Source: Setoptus koraiensis
Lineage: Eukaryota > Arthropoda
NCBI GenBank assembly: GCA_048013815.1
Contig: CM106586.1
Span: 5,146,001 to 5,210,000 of the forward strand
Direction: 5' to 3'
Length of the DNA: 64,000 nucleotides
How positions within the stretch are numbered: position 1 is the stretch's first letter; each line of letters opens with the position of its first letter. The translations under genes and the position numbers were made by a program. The notes below the pieces were generated by a model. That model worked only from the letters and a program-made list of their open reading frames with translations, searched no databases and was not told the origin of the DNA. Below, in pieces: positions 34,401 through 51,068 of this stretch.

Positions 34401-35927
34401 TGCAAATGAGATGATAAAATCTGTATCTCTGTCTTAAAAAAGGGAGTAGTATTTCACACTTGATTGGCACCATTCATCATCACCAAAGATGTAATAGATC
34501 ATGAGAGCCTTTCTTTTTTTGCTCTTTCCCTCTCTCTCCCTTCCTTTCTCTCTCTCTCCCTCAAAATGACCTTTTAGTGACCAATAGTCATTAAGCACCA
34601 TAGATAGATAAAGGTGGCTTCGTCTGATGAGGTGGAGTACTAACACCAACTAGTTAGGATCTTGATGATAATGTAGTAGAGTGAGTGTGCGAGTGTGTGT
34701 ATTATGAGTGATTATTAGCTTGTTGGCTGAGCTTGAATTATGGCTAGTAAAAGTTTGACACGGATTGGGTGGGATGTTGTGTGTATATAGTGAGACTGTT
34801 TGCTATTGCAAGGGGCTAGAATCTGTACTCGAGATGGAGAGAGTGTCTGTGTGTGTATATGCTTGCAATCTATCCAAGGAGATAAATACTCGTTCTTAGT
34901 GGCATTAGATTGATGAATAGATATTACAGTCAGCTCGCTAGCTTAGTTCTCGCTCGCTTGAGTGAAAGAATGGATGAGAGTGAAATCGCAATGTGCAAAC
35001 TCACAAAAAGACCGCTGAGAACAGAAACTCGCGCTTACACTCACACTTGTATACAAAAACACAATTGGACTAATATGCATAGGCAATTGCAAGCAACTCA
35101 CCAAGCCAATAAGTTTTCTATGGCTAAACAGTGCAATGTGGGCCAGTTGCTTGCAACACCCGATACTAATATATTAGTGTGTAAGTATAGCAGAGTGGAG
35201 AGTTCATTTGTTTGTTTGTTTGTCGAGGGGGGAGGGGGTGGACAGACAAGGGAAAAATATAAGAAAGTTGCTGTTATTATAAGATACTGACCTCAATACG
35301 TAATTCTGGAATGTGTACACGAATAGATGAACGTGTAGGCGCTGTATTACGGTTGTTCACTTGTATTGTAGCACAATCGGCGACTTCTTGGCTTGAGGAA
35401 TACGACACCGATGCAGATGATGATGCCGATGATGATGCCGATGTTGCTGACAAGGATGAAAAAATGTTGGATGATAACTGATGTTGGTCGATATTGGTAT
35501 TATTATTGCGATTATGACTGAATTGAAAATTTTGAAATTCTGCTGCAAGTTGATTAACTAAGATGCTGTTCGAGAAAGTGATATATGGCTCTCTTGGTGT
35601 AATGGTGCAATAATCTTGACTAGAGTTGAGATGATTGTGTGAGGATGATGATGCTGATGATATGGTATCACTGGGTGCGGTACTGATTATGTCATCGCTG
35701 ATGAAAGTAGATGATGATGAAGATGGTTGATGCTGGTGTATGTGACTATAGGGTTGATCAATTGAAGGCGATTTGGCGGAACATTGTTGCGACAATTGGT
35801 CATCGGTAGTTGTTGTTTCAAAATCAGCATCAAATACGGATCCATCAATTTGTTGCCTGATGAGTGTCCAATAGATTATATCTTTGAGATGATCATCGAA
35901 CTTTGTTGCTGTTTGTTCGTCTTCCAT
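22442..35927 (-). CDS. SHANK: SHANK/ProSAP postsynaptic scaffold (no SH3 or SAM domain)
   Basis: Six exons by GT-AG sites and phase: 35927-35292, 33124-32614, 32435-32109, 27388-27237, 26173-26092, 25737-22442; 1667 residues. Shank proteins organise receptors and actin at excitatory synapses and cell junctions. Order: Ser-rich N-terminus; SPN ubiquitin-like domain (~199-380, split by a ~90-residue Asn-rich insertion); ankyrin repeats (~395-640, with DGRTALHTAA, GLTPLYYS, GWQEVHQ, GNTPLHVAA); PDZ (~755-869, GFGFVLRGAK and RRGDFLVAVNDL) with an Asn-rich loop; the Shank motif PPKRDPSTTLTR (~1003); then Pro-rich and Gln-rich tracts to the end. The exon junctions align with vertebrate SHANK in the ankyrin region without gaps. 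The SH3 domain usual between ankyrin and PDZ is absent, and no SAM domain was found before the stop. A GT site at 22528 leaves room for another 3' isoform. Confidence 0.94.
22579..23232 (-). repeat. Duplicated ~80-residue module in the SHANK C-terminus
   Basis: Two coding copies (about 23232-22970 and 22822-22579) share SSSMSSGNLL, KQQALN, EQG, SGTLPRHL and PLPAH/SLPAH blocks, then QLYQQ and His-rich stretches. A 49-base core differs at about four positions, so the duplication looks fairly recent. Gln/His tracts separate the copies. Confidence 0.9.
23225..23550 (-). repeat. Long poly-Gln (CAG/CAA) tract in SHANK
   Basis: About 100 codons that are almost all Gln, with a few Leu, Lys and Met. 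Mixed CAG/CAA codons suggest a long-lived coding tract more than a fresh slippage array. Confidence 0.9.
23640..24260 (-). repeat. Poly-Pro (PPPPP) clusters in SHANK
   Basis: At least six runs of 5-15 prolines separated by Ala/Val/Gly, typical of profilin, EVH1 or SH3 ligands. They may make up for the missing SH3-region contacts, but that is inference. Confidence 0.85.
26174..27236 (-). other. SHANK intron 4
   Basis: 1063 nt with GTAAGC donor and TGTGTAG acceptor. It holds short GA/GACGAC simple repeats and no other gene. Confidence 0.8.
29694..29727. repeat. 14-bp inverted repeat with one bulge, 5-nt loop
   Basis: CTAACTATA plus CTAGC (29694-29708, one unpaired T) pairs with 29714-29727; loop tgatc. 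Confidence 0.8.
31699..31739. repeat. 19-bp inverted repeat, one mismatch, 3-nt loop
   Basis: Arms 31699-31717 and 31721-31739 are complementary at 18 of 19 positions around loop atg, inside SHANK intron 3. Confidence 0.9.
33125..35291 (-). other. SHANK intron 1 (2.2 kb)
   Basis: The donor is GTCAGT, weaker than the other SHANK donors; the acceptor is TGATTGCAG. AT-rich sequence with GT- and GTT-type short repeats and no second gene recognised. Confidence 0.7.
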
Positions 35928-37395
35928 GATCTGTATTTGTTGTGATTGAATGTATTACATGTAGTTGTTTTGTTTGTTGTCATATAACTATTACAATTAC
36001 TACTAATCGATATTATCCTCCTATCCATGATATATTGAATCTAGCTATCCAGAGGGTTGGCCGACATTACATGATAATATTATTGCCACTAGTAAAATAT
36101 TATTAATAATAATGCTAGTAATGCCGGTTATAATGGTAATAAATAGTGTGTAATTGTAACGACTAAAATTGATATAAAATAGATAATAATGATGATAATG
36201 GTATTACAAAAGTGGTGATAGTTGTGTCGACAGCGTCAGTTGTGATAATATAATATCTTGTAATATAAATATATATTTATATACGAAATGGTGAACGGTT
36301 GGCATTAGTAAATCATTTCAGGACTCCTGAATCAGGAGCGTGTGTGTGTGTGTGATTGTAGCAAAGTAGTGTGATGTTTCAAACTCGGTACTACTGTATC
36401 ACCATCAATACACACGGGATCAATTCCACTTCTAGCCACTAATAATAATTTTCTTTTTCTTTTTTCTTTTTCTTGTCTTGTTTCTTGTGTCTGGTGTCTA
36501 GTGTGTGTGTGTGTGTCTAGCAGTAAGTTGGATTAGTTGTTGGCTGACGGTGGCGCTCGTCGAGGTGCAATATGACTGACTATATCCGACCTATTCCACG
36601 GCAAACGCCAAACGAGTAAATACAAGTAAATGACGAGTAGTAAATGTGTTGCTGTTTGGTAAGTAACTTATCTATATTTTCACTTGATCGTACACTTGAT
36701 TGAATGATGTAATATAATAACATCGGCTTGAGCGTTGTCGGCAATGTTATAATATTATAAACAGTAGTGGTGGTATTAGCTAAATAGCGACACACTATGG
36801 CGATACATGCATTAAACACACACGCACTATTTGGTATTAACCTTTTGAGCAAGCAAATTTGTTTTTGTAAAGCCACTTCTTTCACTCTATCGCTTCTTAT
36901 TATTATTTTTATTATTGCTTAATTGATTAATAATAATATCACTGCTTGTGCTGCTGCTGCTGCTGTCGATATAATTCTTTTATTTTATCTCCGATATCTC
37001 TGTTGTTGCGTTATCCTTGTGGTGGTAATAATACCATTATATAATTCTTTTTTCGTTTTATTGGTGACCAAGGTAAGCGGTCGACGGGGCAACACACCAC
37101 GTTAAACAAATAACACGAGATTGTGCATGTACATTAACGCTTGCAACTGGCACAGTAGCTGGCTCTCGAGTGGTTCGTCTTGCCGTCGTCTTGATTCGCC
37201 CGTTCGTTCGTTCTTTGGTTGGTTGGTTCGTTCGATTATTATTATTGTTATTGCTATCACATTGATGCCATGAGCTCGAGTGTGCGAGTGTGTGTGCGCG
37301 AAACAGTGTGTGCACAGTGCCCTACACTAACCGACTAACTAAAGCAAGATGGCAGCAAGACAGCAGCTAGATTGCTGCAAGTTCGATTTTGTTTC

Positions 37396-37488
<93 letters not shown>

Positions 37489-38500
37489 TATCTGTGCGAG
37501 CGTTGCGAGTGTGGACCAGCAGCCGACCAACGAATGAACAACGAGCAACGAAAATCGAACAAACGAACGAACGAGCGAACAAACCGACCGACCGACCAAC
37601 CAACTATACAACATGTATAAAACAAATTTCATCACATGTGAAGGAGCGGGGGAAAGGAGCCGCGCCGCACTGCCCAACACCATCGCTCACCCCCTTAGCC
37701 CTCACTATATCACTGACGGAGGATGGATCATCGCTGTTGTTCTTCTCCGTTGTTCCTATGCGCTGTTGCCCTTACTCTTAACCAATGCAGCCAACAATGA
37801 GTGAGTCAATGCACTTCAAATATAAACAAACGAACAAGCGAACGAACGCTAAACTGCCGCCGCCGCCACTGAGGCTGCTGCTGTGTGTCTGCTGCGTTAG
37901 TGACTCACTATACTACGCGTAGCCAATCAGACGCCTAACATACACACACACAGTTTCATTCTTTTGCATTTACCACACACTACTGCTGCGCTCTCTGTGA
38001 TCGCTTGCCAATGTCCGACGCATCCGACGCGAAACAGTTCTCTCTGAGGCGGCGCAGTTATGATTTCGTCATACAGCAGCAAACACGCCATTGGGCATGT
38101 AACAAAAAACACCAACACGTTTAGTGAAACACTCTGCCTTTCGTACGCCATTCCAAAGCGACGCGAGCGCACCTAGCGGATTTTTCCCATCAACGTCTTG
38201 GACAGTGTGGAACTTTACTAGAGCACTATTTGCACTGAATGGGCCTAGCATGCGATGGATGCCGCCGGTCTTCGTGGCGACCGACGTTGAACGCTCTCGA
38301 AGTGAGTTGTCATCTCGCTTCGCCGGATGGCGCTCTAATCGTCTCCCAGCCACATGTGATCGGATGCAAAATGTAAACAAGCGCAGCATAGCAAATGGTG
38401 AAACATTGTTATTTTCACGTTGGTAGCCGACATGTTACACCATAATTAATAAACCTATTATCGTCCAATCGTTATTGCTACGATAACTATTGTACCACCA
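35928..38500. promoter_or_regulatory. Intergenic region between SHANK (-) and OSGEPL1 (+)
   Basis: It should hold the SHANK 5'UTR/promoter and the OSGEPL1 promoter. Visible items are an AT palindrome near 36265, several short GT runs, CAAGATGGCAGC (37345-37356, YY1-like), the (GT)45 array, and CACATGTG (38351-38358, an E-box) near OSGEPL1. No coding sequence recognised. Confidence 0.4.
37398..37487. repeat. (GT)45 microsatellite
   Basis: An uninterrupted 90-bp alternating purine-pyrimidine run upstream of SHANK, able in principle to form Z-DNA. Confidence 0.97.
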
Positions 38501-39763
38501 ATGTTTAAAGTGCTGGGTATAGAGACAAGCTGTGATGACACCGGAGTGGCTATCGTTGATTCACAAGGACAAATACTGAGCAATTGTCTAAATTCACAAT
38601 TGGCCATACACCTGAGAAACGGCGGAATTTTACCTGTGATAGCTCGAGATCATCATGCCCAAAATATAGACTCGCTCACCAAGCAGGCACTGGAAAAATC
38701 TCGACTATCCATAAGTAAAGATGTCGACGCCATCGCGGTCACCAACAGGCCAGGACTTAGACTCTCGTTGAATGTTGGCCTGTCCTATGCCAAACAATTG
38801 GCCAGAAAATATTCCAAACCTCTGATTCCTATTCATCACATGCGAGCTCACGCCCTCACTGCATTAATGAAACACAAATCGGCCATACGATATCCCTTTT
38901 TGGGTCTACTCGTAAGTGGCGGACATTGCCTATTGACATTGGTTAAACGACACGACGATTTTCTTTTACTAGGCCAATCACTCGACGAGGCTCCTGGTGA
39001 CACTTTGGACAAAATAGCTCGCAGACTTAAATTGAAAAATCTCGGACCTCCATACGATAGAGTCAGTGGTGGTGAAGCGATAGAGATTCTAAGTCGTCAA
39101 GCGGAAGCCAACCCGAACAAATATTTCGCCCAAGGATTGAATGAAGTGCCATTGGCTCAATATAGATCGTGCGATTTCAGCTTTTCGTCGTACAGGAACA
39201 GTGTTGACAAAATGGTAATTCCTAACATACAACACATGATTGCCTCAGGAACAAGTAAGCAAGCAATGTTTGAAGAACTCGGCCACGTGAGTGCTTCACT
39301 TCAGAGAGTGATGGTAAATCAAATCATAAAGAAAATCCAACGTGCTCTGTTGTACTGTCGGAGTGAGAGCTATCTCAATGATGGTAATTGTCGTTCTGAA
39401 ACGATCGATTTGGTCATCTCTGGCGGAGTTGCCTGCAATCAGTACTTCTGTGATACGATCAGGAATTTTTGCATCAATCAATGGTCTCAAGATATGAAGG
39501 TCTATGTACCGGACAAGAGTTTGTGTTCTGATAATGGGGCAATGATTGCATGGAACGGAGTATTGGAATACGAGCACTACAAATCTCAGCAGGACACAAA
39601 CAACAATGTTTATGAAACAAACAGATTCGACGAGATAACTGTACAAAACGAGGAAGACATAGGTGAGGATTATCGCCAACATGTGATAGACAGCGATATT
39701 AAGCTTGAAAAGTTGAAAAAAACTGCAACAGTTGAGAAGAATTCAATACAAAATCTCGACTAA
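38501..39763 (+). CDS. OSGEPL1: tRNA N6-adenosine threonylcarbamoyltransferase, OSGEPL1/Qri7 type
   Basis: A 420-residue single-exon member of the TsaD/Kae1/Qri7 family, which transfers threonylcarbamoyl to A37 of ANN-decoding tRNAs, in mitochondria for this branch. Motifs: VLGIETSCDDTGVAIVD (4-20), NGGILPVIARDHHAQN (~48), metal-binding HHMRAHAL (~112), LLVSGGHCLL (~137), DKIARRLKL, ISGGVACNQYF (~306) and SDNGAMIAWNG (~344). The sequence sides with OSGEPL1, not Kae1 (GHCLL, LDEAPGD). The ATG at 38501 leaves only three residues before the fold, and an in-frame TAA lies ~55 bases upstream without another ATG or an AG acceptor. The expected mitochondrial targeting peptide is therefore not seen. 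A ~65-residue polar C-terminal tail is extra. Confidence 0.96.
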   Translation: MFKVLGIETSCDDTGVAIVDSQGQILSNCLNSQLAIHLRNGGILPVIARDHHAQNIDSLTKQALEKSRLSISKDVDAIAVTNRPGLRLSLNVGLSYAKQLARKYSKPLIPIHHMRAHALTALMKHKSAIRYPFLGLLVSGGHCLLTLVKRHDDFLLLGQSLDEAPGDTLDKIARRLKLKNLGPPYDRVSGGEAIEILSRQAEANPNKYFAQGLNEVPLAQYRSCDFSFSSYRNSVDKMVIPNIQHMIASGTSKQAMFEELGHVSASLQRVMVNQIIKKIQRALLYCRSESYLNDGNCRSETIDLVISGGVACNQYFCDTIRNFCINQWSQDMKVYVPDKSLCSDNGAMIAWNGVLEYEHYKSQQDTNNNVYETNRFDEITVQNEEDIGEDYRQHVIDSDIKLEKLKKTATVEKNSIQNLD

Positions 39764-39999
39764 TTTAAATATAATATTGCGTGTCACATCATGAAGAGGG
39801 CGACATAACATGCCCTTCAAAAGTGGCACTTATGCCTTATTGATCTTGTCCGTTCTGTCTGGAGTTTATGAAGAAATCAGTGTCTTATGTTGTTCAATCA
39901 ATCTGCGCCGACAACGATGACGAATCATCGACATTGTGATAGCGTTCAGATAGATTAAGAGAGGGAGAGATGATAGTTAAAGAGGGAGTGATAATTATC

Positions 40000-40021
40000 A
40001 TGATACATATATATGTATCAT
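40000..40021. repeat. Perfect 22-bp palindrome
   Basis: ATGATACATAT followed directly by its reverse complement, with no loop. Confidence 0.95.
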
Positions 40022-40368
40022 AGCCCATTATTCGTACAAATGTCTAGTGTATACAGGCGCCTATAGAAATTGACGACTGTGATGACGAATGCAACTAAAC
40101 TCTATCGGCCGACTGACTCACTGACTGGCTAGACATGTCGCTCGCTAACTTGCGAAAAATCGCGGTCTAGAACGATTTGGACCATATCCAATGCGTAATG
40201 TTGTTACTCAAGTAGACTCAGCAGCATGTACAATGATAAGCTACATTGTTGAGGCCGCTGCCCCATCTTTGAAACCTTGAGGAAATATCAATTCGTTTAG
40301 CCGAATGCGCACGACGTGTATCGTCGTCAAGTGTAGTCCTCGTCACAGGCTTCCTCCGGGCTCACATT

Positions 40369-40413
40369 TATATAAGACGTTCTTATATTTGGACTTATTT
40401 TGCTCATTCAGTC
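40369..40413 (+). promoter_or_regulatory. Candidate TATA/Inr promoter
   Basis: TATATAAG (40369-40376), then arthropod-initiator-like TCATTC and TCAGTC (40404-40413). The spacing of ~36-41 bases is a little longer than the usual ~30, so support is weak. Confidence 0.25.
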
Positions 40414-41869
40414 ACTCATACATTGGTATATGTACACTCCCAAGCGCGTTAGACCTTTGAATGAGCTCTGATGATGTGTTGTTCTCTCATTGTTACTGCT
40501 GCTCAAGGTTCAATCTTGTCAGTTTATTCTTCTCCAGCGTTTCTCCGGCTTGCCAGCTCCCTAATGAGTTGTCTAATTCTTTTTAGTGGCTCGTTGGACT
40601 GCGTACGCCTCTATCAAGCCAGTTTAAGATGGATAATAAAATTGGTAGCAGCAACGATAGTGGCGACTGAGACTGTCGACTTGGCGTCGTGATAAAACTA
40701 AAAATTACTACCAAAATCTTATCTGTATATGTGTGCGTGAGTGTGAGTGTGATCTTTAGATTTTCAATCTTACCGCATCTCTCTATTCTTCGCTAGTAAG
40801 CTATTGCAGTTGTTGTGCACCGCTGCAGTATAAGGTCTCGACCTCGGCTTGCAATGTCGGAGGTCTATTATCTATTACAAATCAACGATAGAAAATGACA
40901 TTAGTGCGCCGAGCGAGAACTGCAAAATTATCTTTAGCTGTTTACTCAAGTTGTAGAGGTAGCTTGAGTTGAGCGAAGAGGCTGCAGTTTGAACCCCCTA
41001 TTATTGTTGCAGTGAATCAAGTGCATTCGTGTGTTTGTTTGTGGTGATAAGAGCGGTGGTAAACACACACACTCAAACTTATATACATACACAATTTGCT
41101 TATATCCGAAATAGGTTATATCTGTCGGGCTGACTGATTGTTATCCAGCAGCAGTTAGATGTGCAAAAAGAATAACGAGAGAGCAATCAGAATAAACTAC
41201 CGCTTGCTCAGTTGAGTGACGAGACTTTGCAATTTTCTAAATAAGTATATCTGTTAACGATAGAAATCTGTTGATCTCTGGCGAGCGTAAGCCTCGCCAA
41301 GTGGATTTCGCAGTGACTTATTAAGTGTGCGAACGCGACGAAAGAAGCGCATTGACGAAACCGTAAGTTGTTGTCATACATAGTTGTCAGTTAGCTCTCG
41401 TCTCATGCTAAGGTTATCGCGACGAGGACAAGGCCATTCTAATCCTTTGATGACACAATCTCATCATCGACACCACCTAAGCTTAATCATTGGCTCGTTT
41501 TCACTTGTTCCACAGCGACTTATCGCTTGTGCCTGAGCATTGGACCCGTTATATTGAGTTGGCACGACTGCAAACAAACAACAACTAGATATAACAATAT
41601 GACTTGGAGCTTGGTCACGCTCTTGCTCAAGTCACTGGTGACATCGGTGACTTTGGCGCTGATGCCAGTGGTGTATCAAAAGTTGATTAGATGTGATTCA
41701 TAGCGCCTCATCTCACTCTTGGCGGGCGCTCACTTTTCTCGATATCGCAGTATCTACATTCGGCAGATACATATAAGCTCACTATATTTATATTATTCAT
41801 ATTATTATACTCTGAGGCGTTATGTAATGTTTGTTTTTTAAGCAATATACTACTCTAGTAGCGCGTGTT

Positions 41870-41912
41870 TTGTTGTGGCTTGTGTGCAAACAACGCATAC
41901 AAGCCACAACAA
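41870..41912. repeat. 18-bp inverted repeat, one mismatch, 7-nt loop
   Basis: Arms 41870-41887 (TTGTTGTGGCTTGTGTGC) and 41895-41912 pair at 17 of 18 positions; loop aaacaac. Confidence 0.9.
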
Positions 41913-42577
41913 TTGGATCTCCATTATTCGTCCGAAGAAACTCAGCGCCAACTAAAACTAAACTAAAAAATGAGACGCAGAAGCTCGGGTGAAAGATTCG
42001 TCATGAACAAGAGTGAGGCTGCCAGACCCCATCGGATAAACTGCCTTAGACTAGCTGATAATATCCATAAACATTGATTGCAATGCGCATGATCTTGGAT
42101 GCAACAACTCCCCGTGGAGTGCCCCCGTATCGTTAGCAATAATATATTTACATGTATAATTACTCACAATTCTTGTTCTGTTTGTTTCACTAACAGATAT
42201 ATATATATATATATATTCAATTATATATGTATGTATTCTCAAAGAGGCTCTATTTGGATATGTGCGAACGAACAAACGGCAAAACAAAAATCAACAACTA
42301 TAACTCGTTAAGTAACGTTGGACATACATCTAGCAGAGAATCCGTCCCCCAACAGTCGTTACGCTAGCGAATTGATTAGTTTGAAATTAACATCTCGAAT
42401 CATATCTTTTGACGACTCATCCACATCTGCCACCGTATACTAGTGAACAAGTGTCCTTCTGTAGATAAACAACATCTCACATATTGTACTATAGACACAT
42501 CTCTATTTAGACGCTATCTCTCTCTCTCGCTTCGCTAACCACAACAGATCAAACATTTCATCAGACTAGAAATAATC

Positions 42578-47595
<5,018 letters not shown>

Positions 47596-47817
47596 ATAAT
47601 GAAGAACAGTCAAACAAACACTATATGGATAATTTGTGTTTGTCGAAAAAAGTTGAGCAGATAAAGTGAGAAAATGTTGTCCGCGTGTCACGCACACTGC
47701 ATCTCTCAGTTGTAAAACGAAATCGCTTTATGGAATAGCACTCGGCCCATTAAGGTAGAAGGAATAGAAAAAATCAAAAGAAAAAACCAGAATTGTTATC
47801 AATATACATATGTCAAA

Positions 47818-47823
47818 AATAAA
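47818..47823 (+). terminator. Poly(A) signal AATAAA of the smoothelin-like gene
   Basis: Canonical hexamer 223 bases beyond the CH-isoform stop. The remaining ~600 bases to AP-3 delta show no other gene. Confidence 0.55.
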
Positions 47824-48426
47824 ATTATGGATAGTCAGTCTGTTAGTGAATAAGTAAAGCTGAAGAATAATAAAAAGTCAAGTGAGAGGCTCACACAAAT
47901 AGAAAGTTCGATAGAAGAAACGAACAAAATTTAAAATTTCATCTTTTTAAATCTGGCGCTGACTTGAGAATATTGTGGGCGTGCGGCGATCTTCAGAGAT
48001 GACAAACGGCTTTCTCTCCGGACAAATATTCGAATTTCGAATGATAAAATAGAGTATCGCCAAGGCTGTGATGTTCATTTTTATGGTACACGACATTGAG
48101 AATTTAATTCTTTTTAGTTTTGAATTTTGCGCCGGACCCAATATTATCGCAATTCAGCATCATCTGTAGTAAGCAACTTCTTGCAGCAAGTGCAAGCTGT
48201 TTGCTCCACATTATTATTATTACATAGTGTGTCTCAGTATAACATTACATAACATCATCCACAGAGTATTCAAATCAAGCGAAATCACTATTATTATTAT
48301 TATTATTTATCCTATTACATAACTTGAGCAACATTACTTCACTATTATACCATAACAACAGCCCGTCACTCGTTCTCTTTCTAGGGAGCCCCTTTGATCA
48401 GTTGAGGCAACATCAGAATCGGCATC

Positions 48427-51068
48427 ATGAATCTTAACAAAGTCAAGACAAATTTTGAGCGGCTATTCGATAAGAATCTGACAGACTTAGTGAGAGGCAT
48501 CAGAAACAATAAAAACAATGAAACAAAATACATTGCCCAGTGTATCGAAGAAATCAAAGAGGAACTAAGGATACCCAATCCAAATATTAAAGCAAATGCA
48601 GTGGCCAAATTAACCTATATACAAATGCTAGGCTACGACATAAGCTGGGCGGCCTTCAATATAATTGAGGTGATGAGCTCGGATAGGTTCACTCACAAAA
48701 GAATAGGATATTTGGCAGCGTCACAATGTTTTAGTATCAACACCGATGTACTCATGCTTACGATAAATATGATTCGCAGAGTGAGTATTTTAAACCAACA
48801 TACTATTAATGTATTCTGCTATCATAACGGCAAAAAACTGATACTAATCGTTCAAATTAATGTTTTCTCTCAAAATTCTCCACTTTACACAGGATCTGTG
48901 CTCCAGAAATATGTATGATGCTGGATGTGCCATGTCCGGGCTAGGATGTTTTGTTTCAAATGAAATAGGCCGGGAATTATTCAATGACGTATTAAAGCTC
49001 CTATCATCCACTAAACCGTATCTGAGGAAGAAGGCTGTCCTATTAATGTACAAGATATTGCTAGTTTTTCCCGATACACTCAGCGAAGTCCTACCAAGAA
49101 TGGAGGAGAAACTAGACGATCCTGATCTGGGGGTGCAATCATCCGCCGTAAATGTAATCTGTGAACTAGCTAGAAAAAATCCTAGGGATTATCTTCATCT
49201 GGAAGGCACATTTTACAAACTCATGGAGAACTCGTCCAACAATTGGATGTTGATAAAGATCATTAAACTATTTGGCGCACTCACACCTCTTGAGCCAAGG
49301 ATTGGCGAAAAACTCATCGAACCATTGGTCAATCTTGTGCATAGGTTGGTATTTTAAACTTTCTCAATCTGGTAGCTAAGGAAACAAACAATTGCCATTG
49401 CCTCATTTTATCCGTTTTATTTTATTTTATTTTACTCTTACAGTACCTCCGCGATGTCAGTATTGTACGAATGTATCAGTACCATTATGGCAGTGTTGAT
49501 ATCTTTAACGTCGAGCATGCCAAAGGCCAGGGCATCCGGTCATAGACAACTTTGTGCCCAGAAGTTGCGTGTACTCATTGAAGACTCCGACCAGAACCTC
49601 AAATATCTTGGTCTGCTTGCGATGAGAAAAATTCTTCAGACCCACCCCAAATCAGTCAGAGCACACCAAGACATTATATTAACATGCCTAGAGGACAAAG
49701 ATGAATCTATCAGACTAAGGTGAGTGTCGCAATTAGTAATATCGAATCAGATAATTTCTTCACTAGCACAAACTAATTTATTCTGGACGGGTCATTTATT
49801 TTTTACAACTCAGGGCATTGGATTTGTTATATGGTATGGTATCTAAAGAAAATCTAACAACTCCAGACGCAAACGGAATCGTCGACCGACTTATGAAACA
49901 CGTTTCAGCGTCACAATTGGGAAACAAATTCAGAGACGAAATAGTTTTGAAAGTGATTGACATATGTTCAAGGAATGATTACTTTTACATCAAAAATTTC
50001 GATTGGTACATTACTGTATTAGTGACACTAGCCAGTATCGACGGTGGCACCAGCCATGGAGACTTAATCGCTCAACAATTGTTGGACGTAGCTGTTCGTG
50101 TTGAACAAGTTAGACCTTACGCTACAAGACAAATGGCTGCTATACTGGATCACACGGACAAATTCCTTAGCAATTTCTCTGTTACTGAGGTTCTTTACGC
50201 AGCTTCATGGATTTGCGGAGAATATTCTGAATTTTTACCAGACAAATCAGCTACAATGTTCAACCTGTTAGGCGCTATGTCATTTGCTCCATACATATTA
50301 GCGGTGTTTGTTCAAAATGCCTGCAAAATTTTCTCACGAATAGCACAAGATAAGCCGACGGATTTTGAAACAATATGCAATAGGCTTAAGCAGACTGAGC
50401 TCCGCCGATTGTATTCAATCAACGACCTAGAAGTACAAGAACGCGTTGCAAACTTTTATTCCATTGTAGATCTTGTATTGAACGAGGATATAGACTTTAG
50501 CAAAATGTTTTATGCCTATCCATTAAACCCAGTCGCGCCCCAAGCGCAGCTCAGGGTTCCCATTCCAGCCAATTTAGACTTAGATGAGCCACTCTTCGAT
50601 AAAGATGATAAAAGTGAATGTAGTGATTCCAGCGATGACGATGATAGTAACCATCGCTTAAATGATAAGACTAATATATTTATGGAGGAAGAGCAGCAAC
50701 AATGTGCTAGAAATTCGCCCTCTGAAGAAAGACATCCAGAAAGACATTCAGAAAGAGGGGTTGGTGGATATCAGGAATTGCTTGATGATACTCGAGAAAA
50801 CGATATCCATTATCTTAGGTCTACTACAACAACCAAAGGCGATACCACCTCAAATGCAATAAATAACAACTGTGAGAAAGAGTCTGAAAATATTGAGATC
50901 GGAATTGACGCAGTTAAACAACAAGAAGATAAAAACGATAAATTTCAGGGCATTCCAGGTCTTACATCTTATCATGACTTCCTCAAAAATCAAAAGAAAG
51001 TAACTAAGTCTGGCACCAAAAAAAAGATTGTTATAAAGAAGAAGAAGCGATTAGTCAATTCTCAATAA
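48427..51068 (+). CDS. AP3D1: AP-3 complex subunit delta, C-terminally short
   Basis: Four exons: 48427-48780, 48893-49344, 49444-49719, 49814-51068; 778 residues. The delta subunit is one of the two large chains of the AP-3 adaptor that sorts cargo to lysosomes and lysosome-related organelles (garnet in Drosophila). The adaptin trunk is highly conserved: FDKNLTDLVRGIRNNKN, KLTYIQMLGYDISWAAFN, IIKLFGALTPLEPR, LIEDSDQNLKYLGLLAM, DKDESIRLRALDLLYGMVS and LYAASWICGEYSE. The hinge begins with LNPVAPQAQLRVPIP and an acidic stretch, and the protein stops after a Lys-rich tail (KKKIVIKKKKRLVNSQ). Animal delta subunits usually exceed 1000 residues and end in an ear domain, which is missing here. The stop codon overlaps an AATAAA (51064-51069). 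Confidence 0.96.

Larger units (their letters stand above)
39764..42577. other. Intergenic region before the smoothelin-like gene
   Basis: No gene recognised in 2.8 kb. It contains a 22-bp palindrome (40000-40021), a TATA-like TATATAAG (40369-40376) followed by TCATTC/TCAGTC initiator-like strings at 40404-40413, an 18-bp inverted repeat (41870-41912) and a TA run (42198-42215). The TATA site could start the smoothelin-like transcript, with a 5'UTR intron. Confidence 0.4.

Noticed and set aside
41870-41912. Pre-miRNA call for the 18-bp hairpin
   Set aside because: At 43 nt in total it is too short for a normal animal pre-miRNA and no flanking stem extends it.
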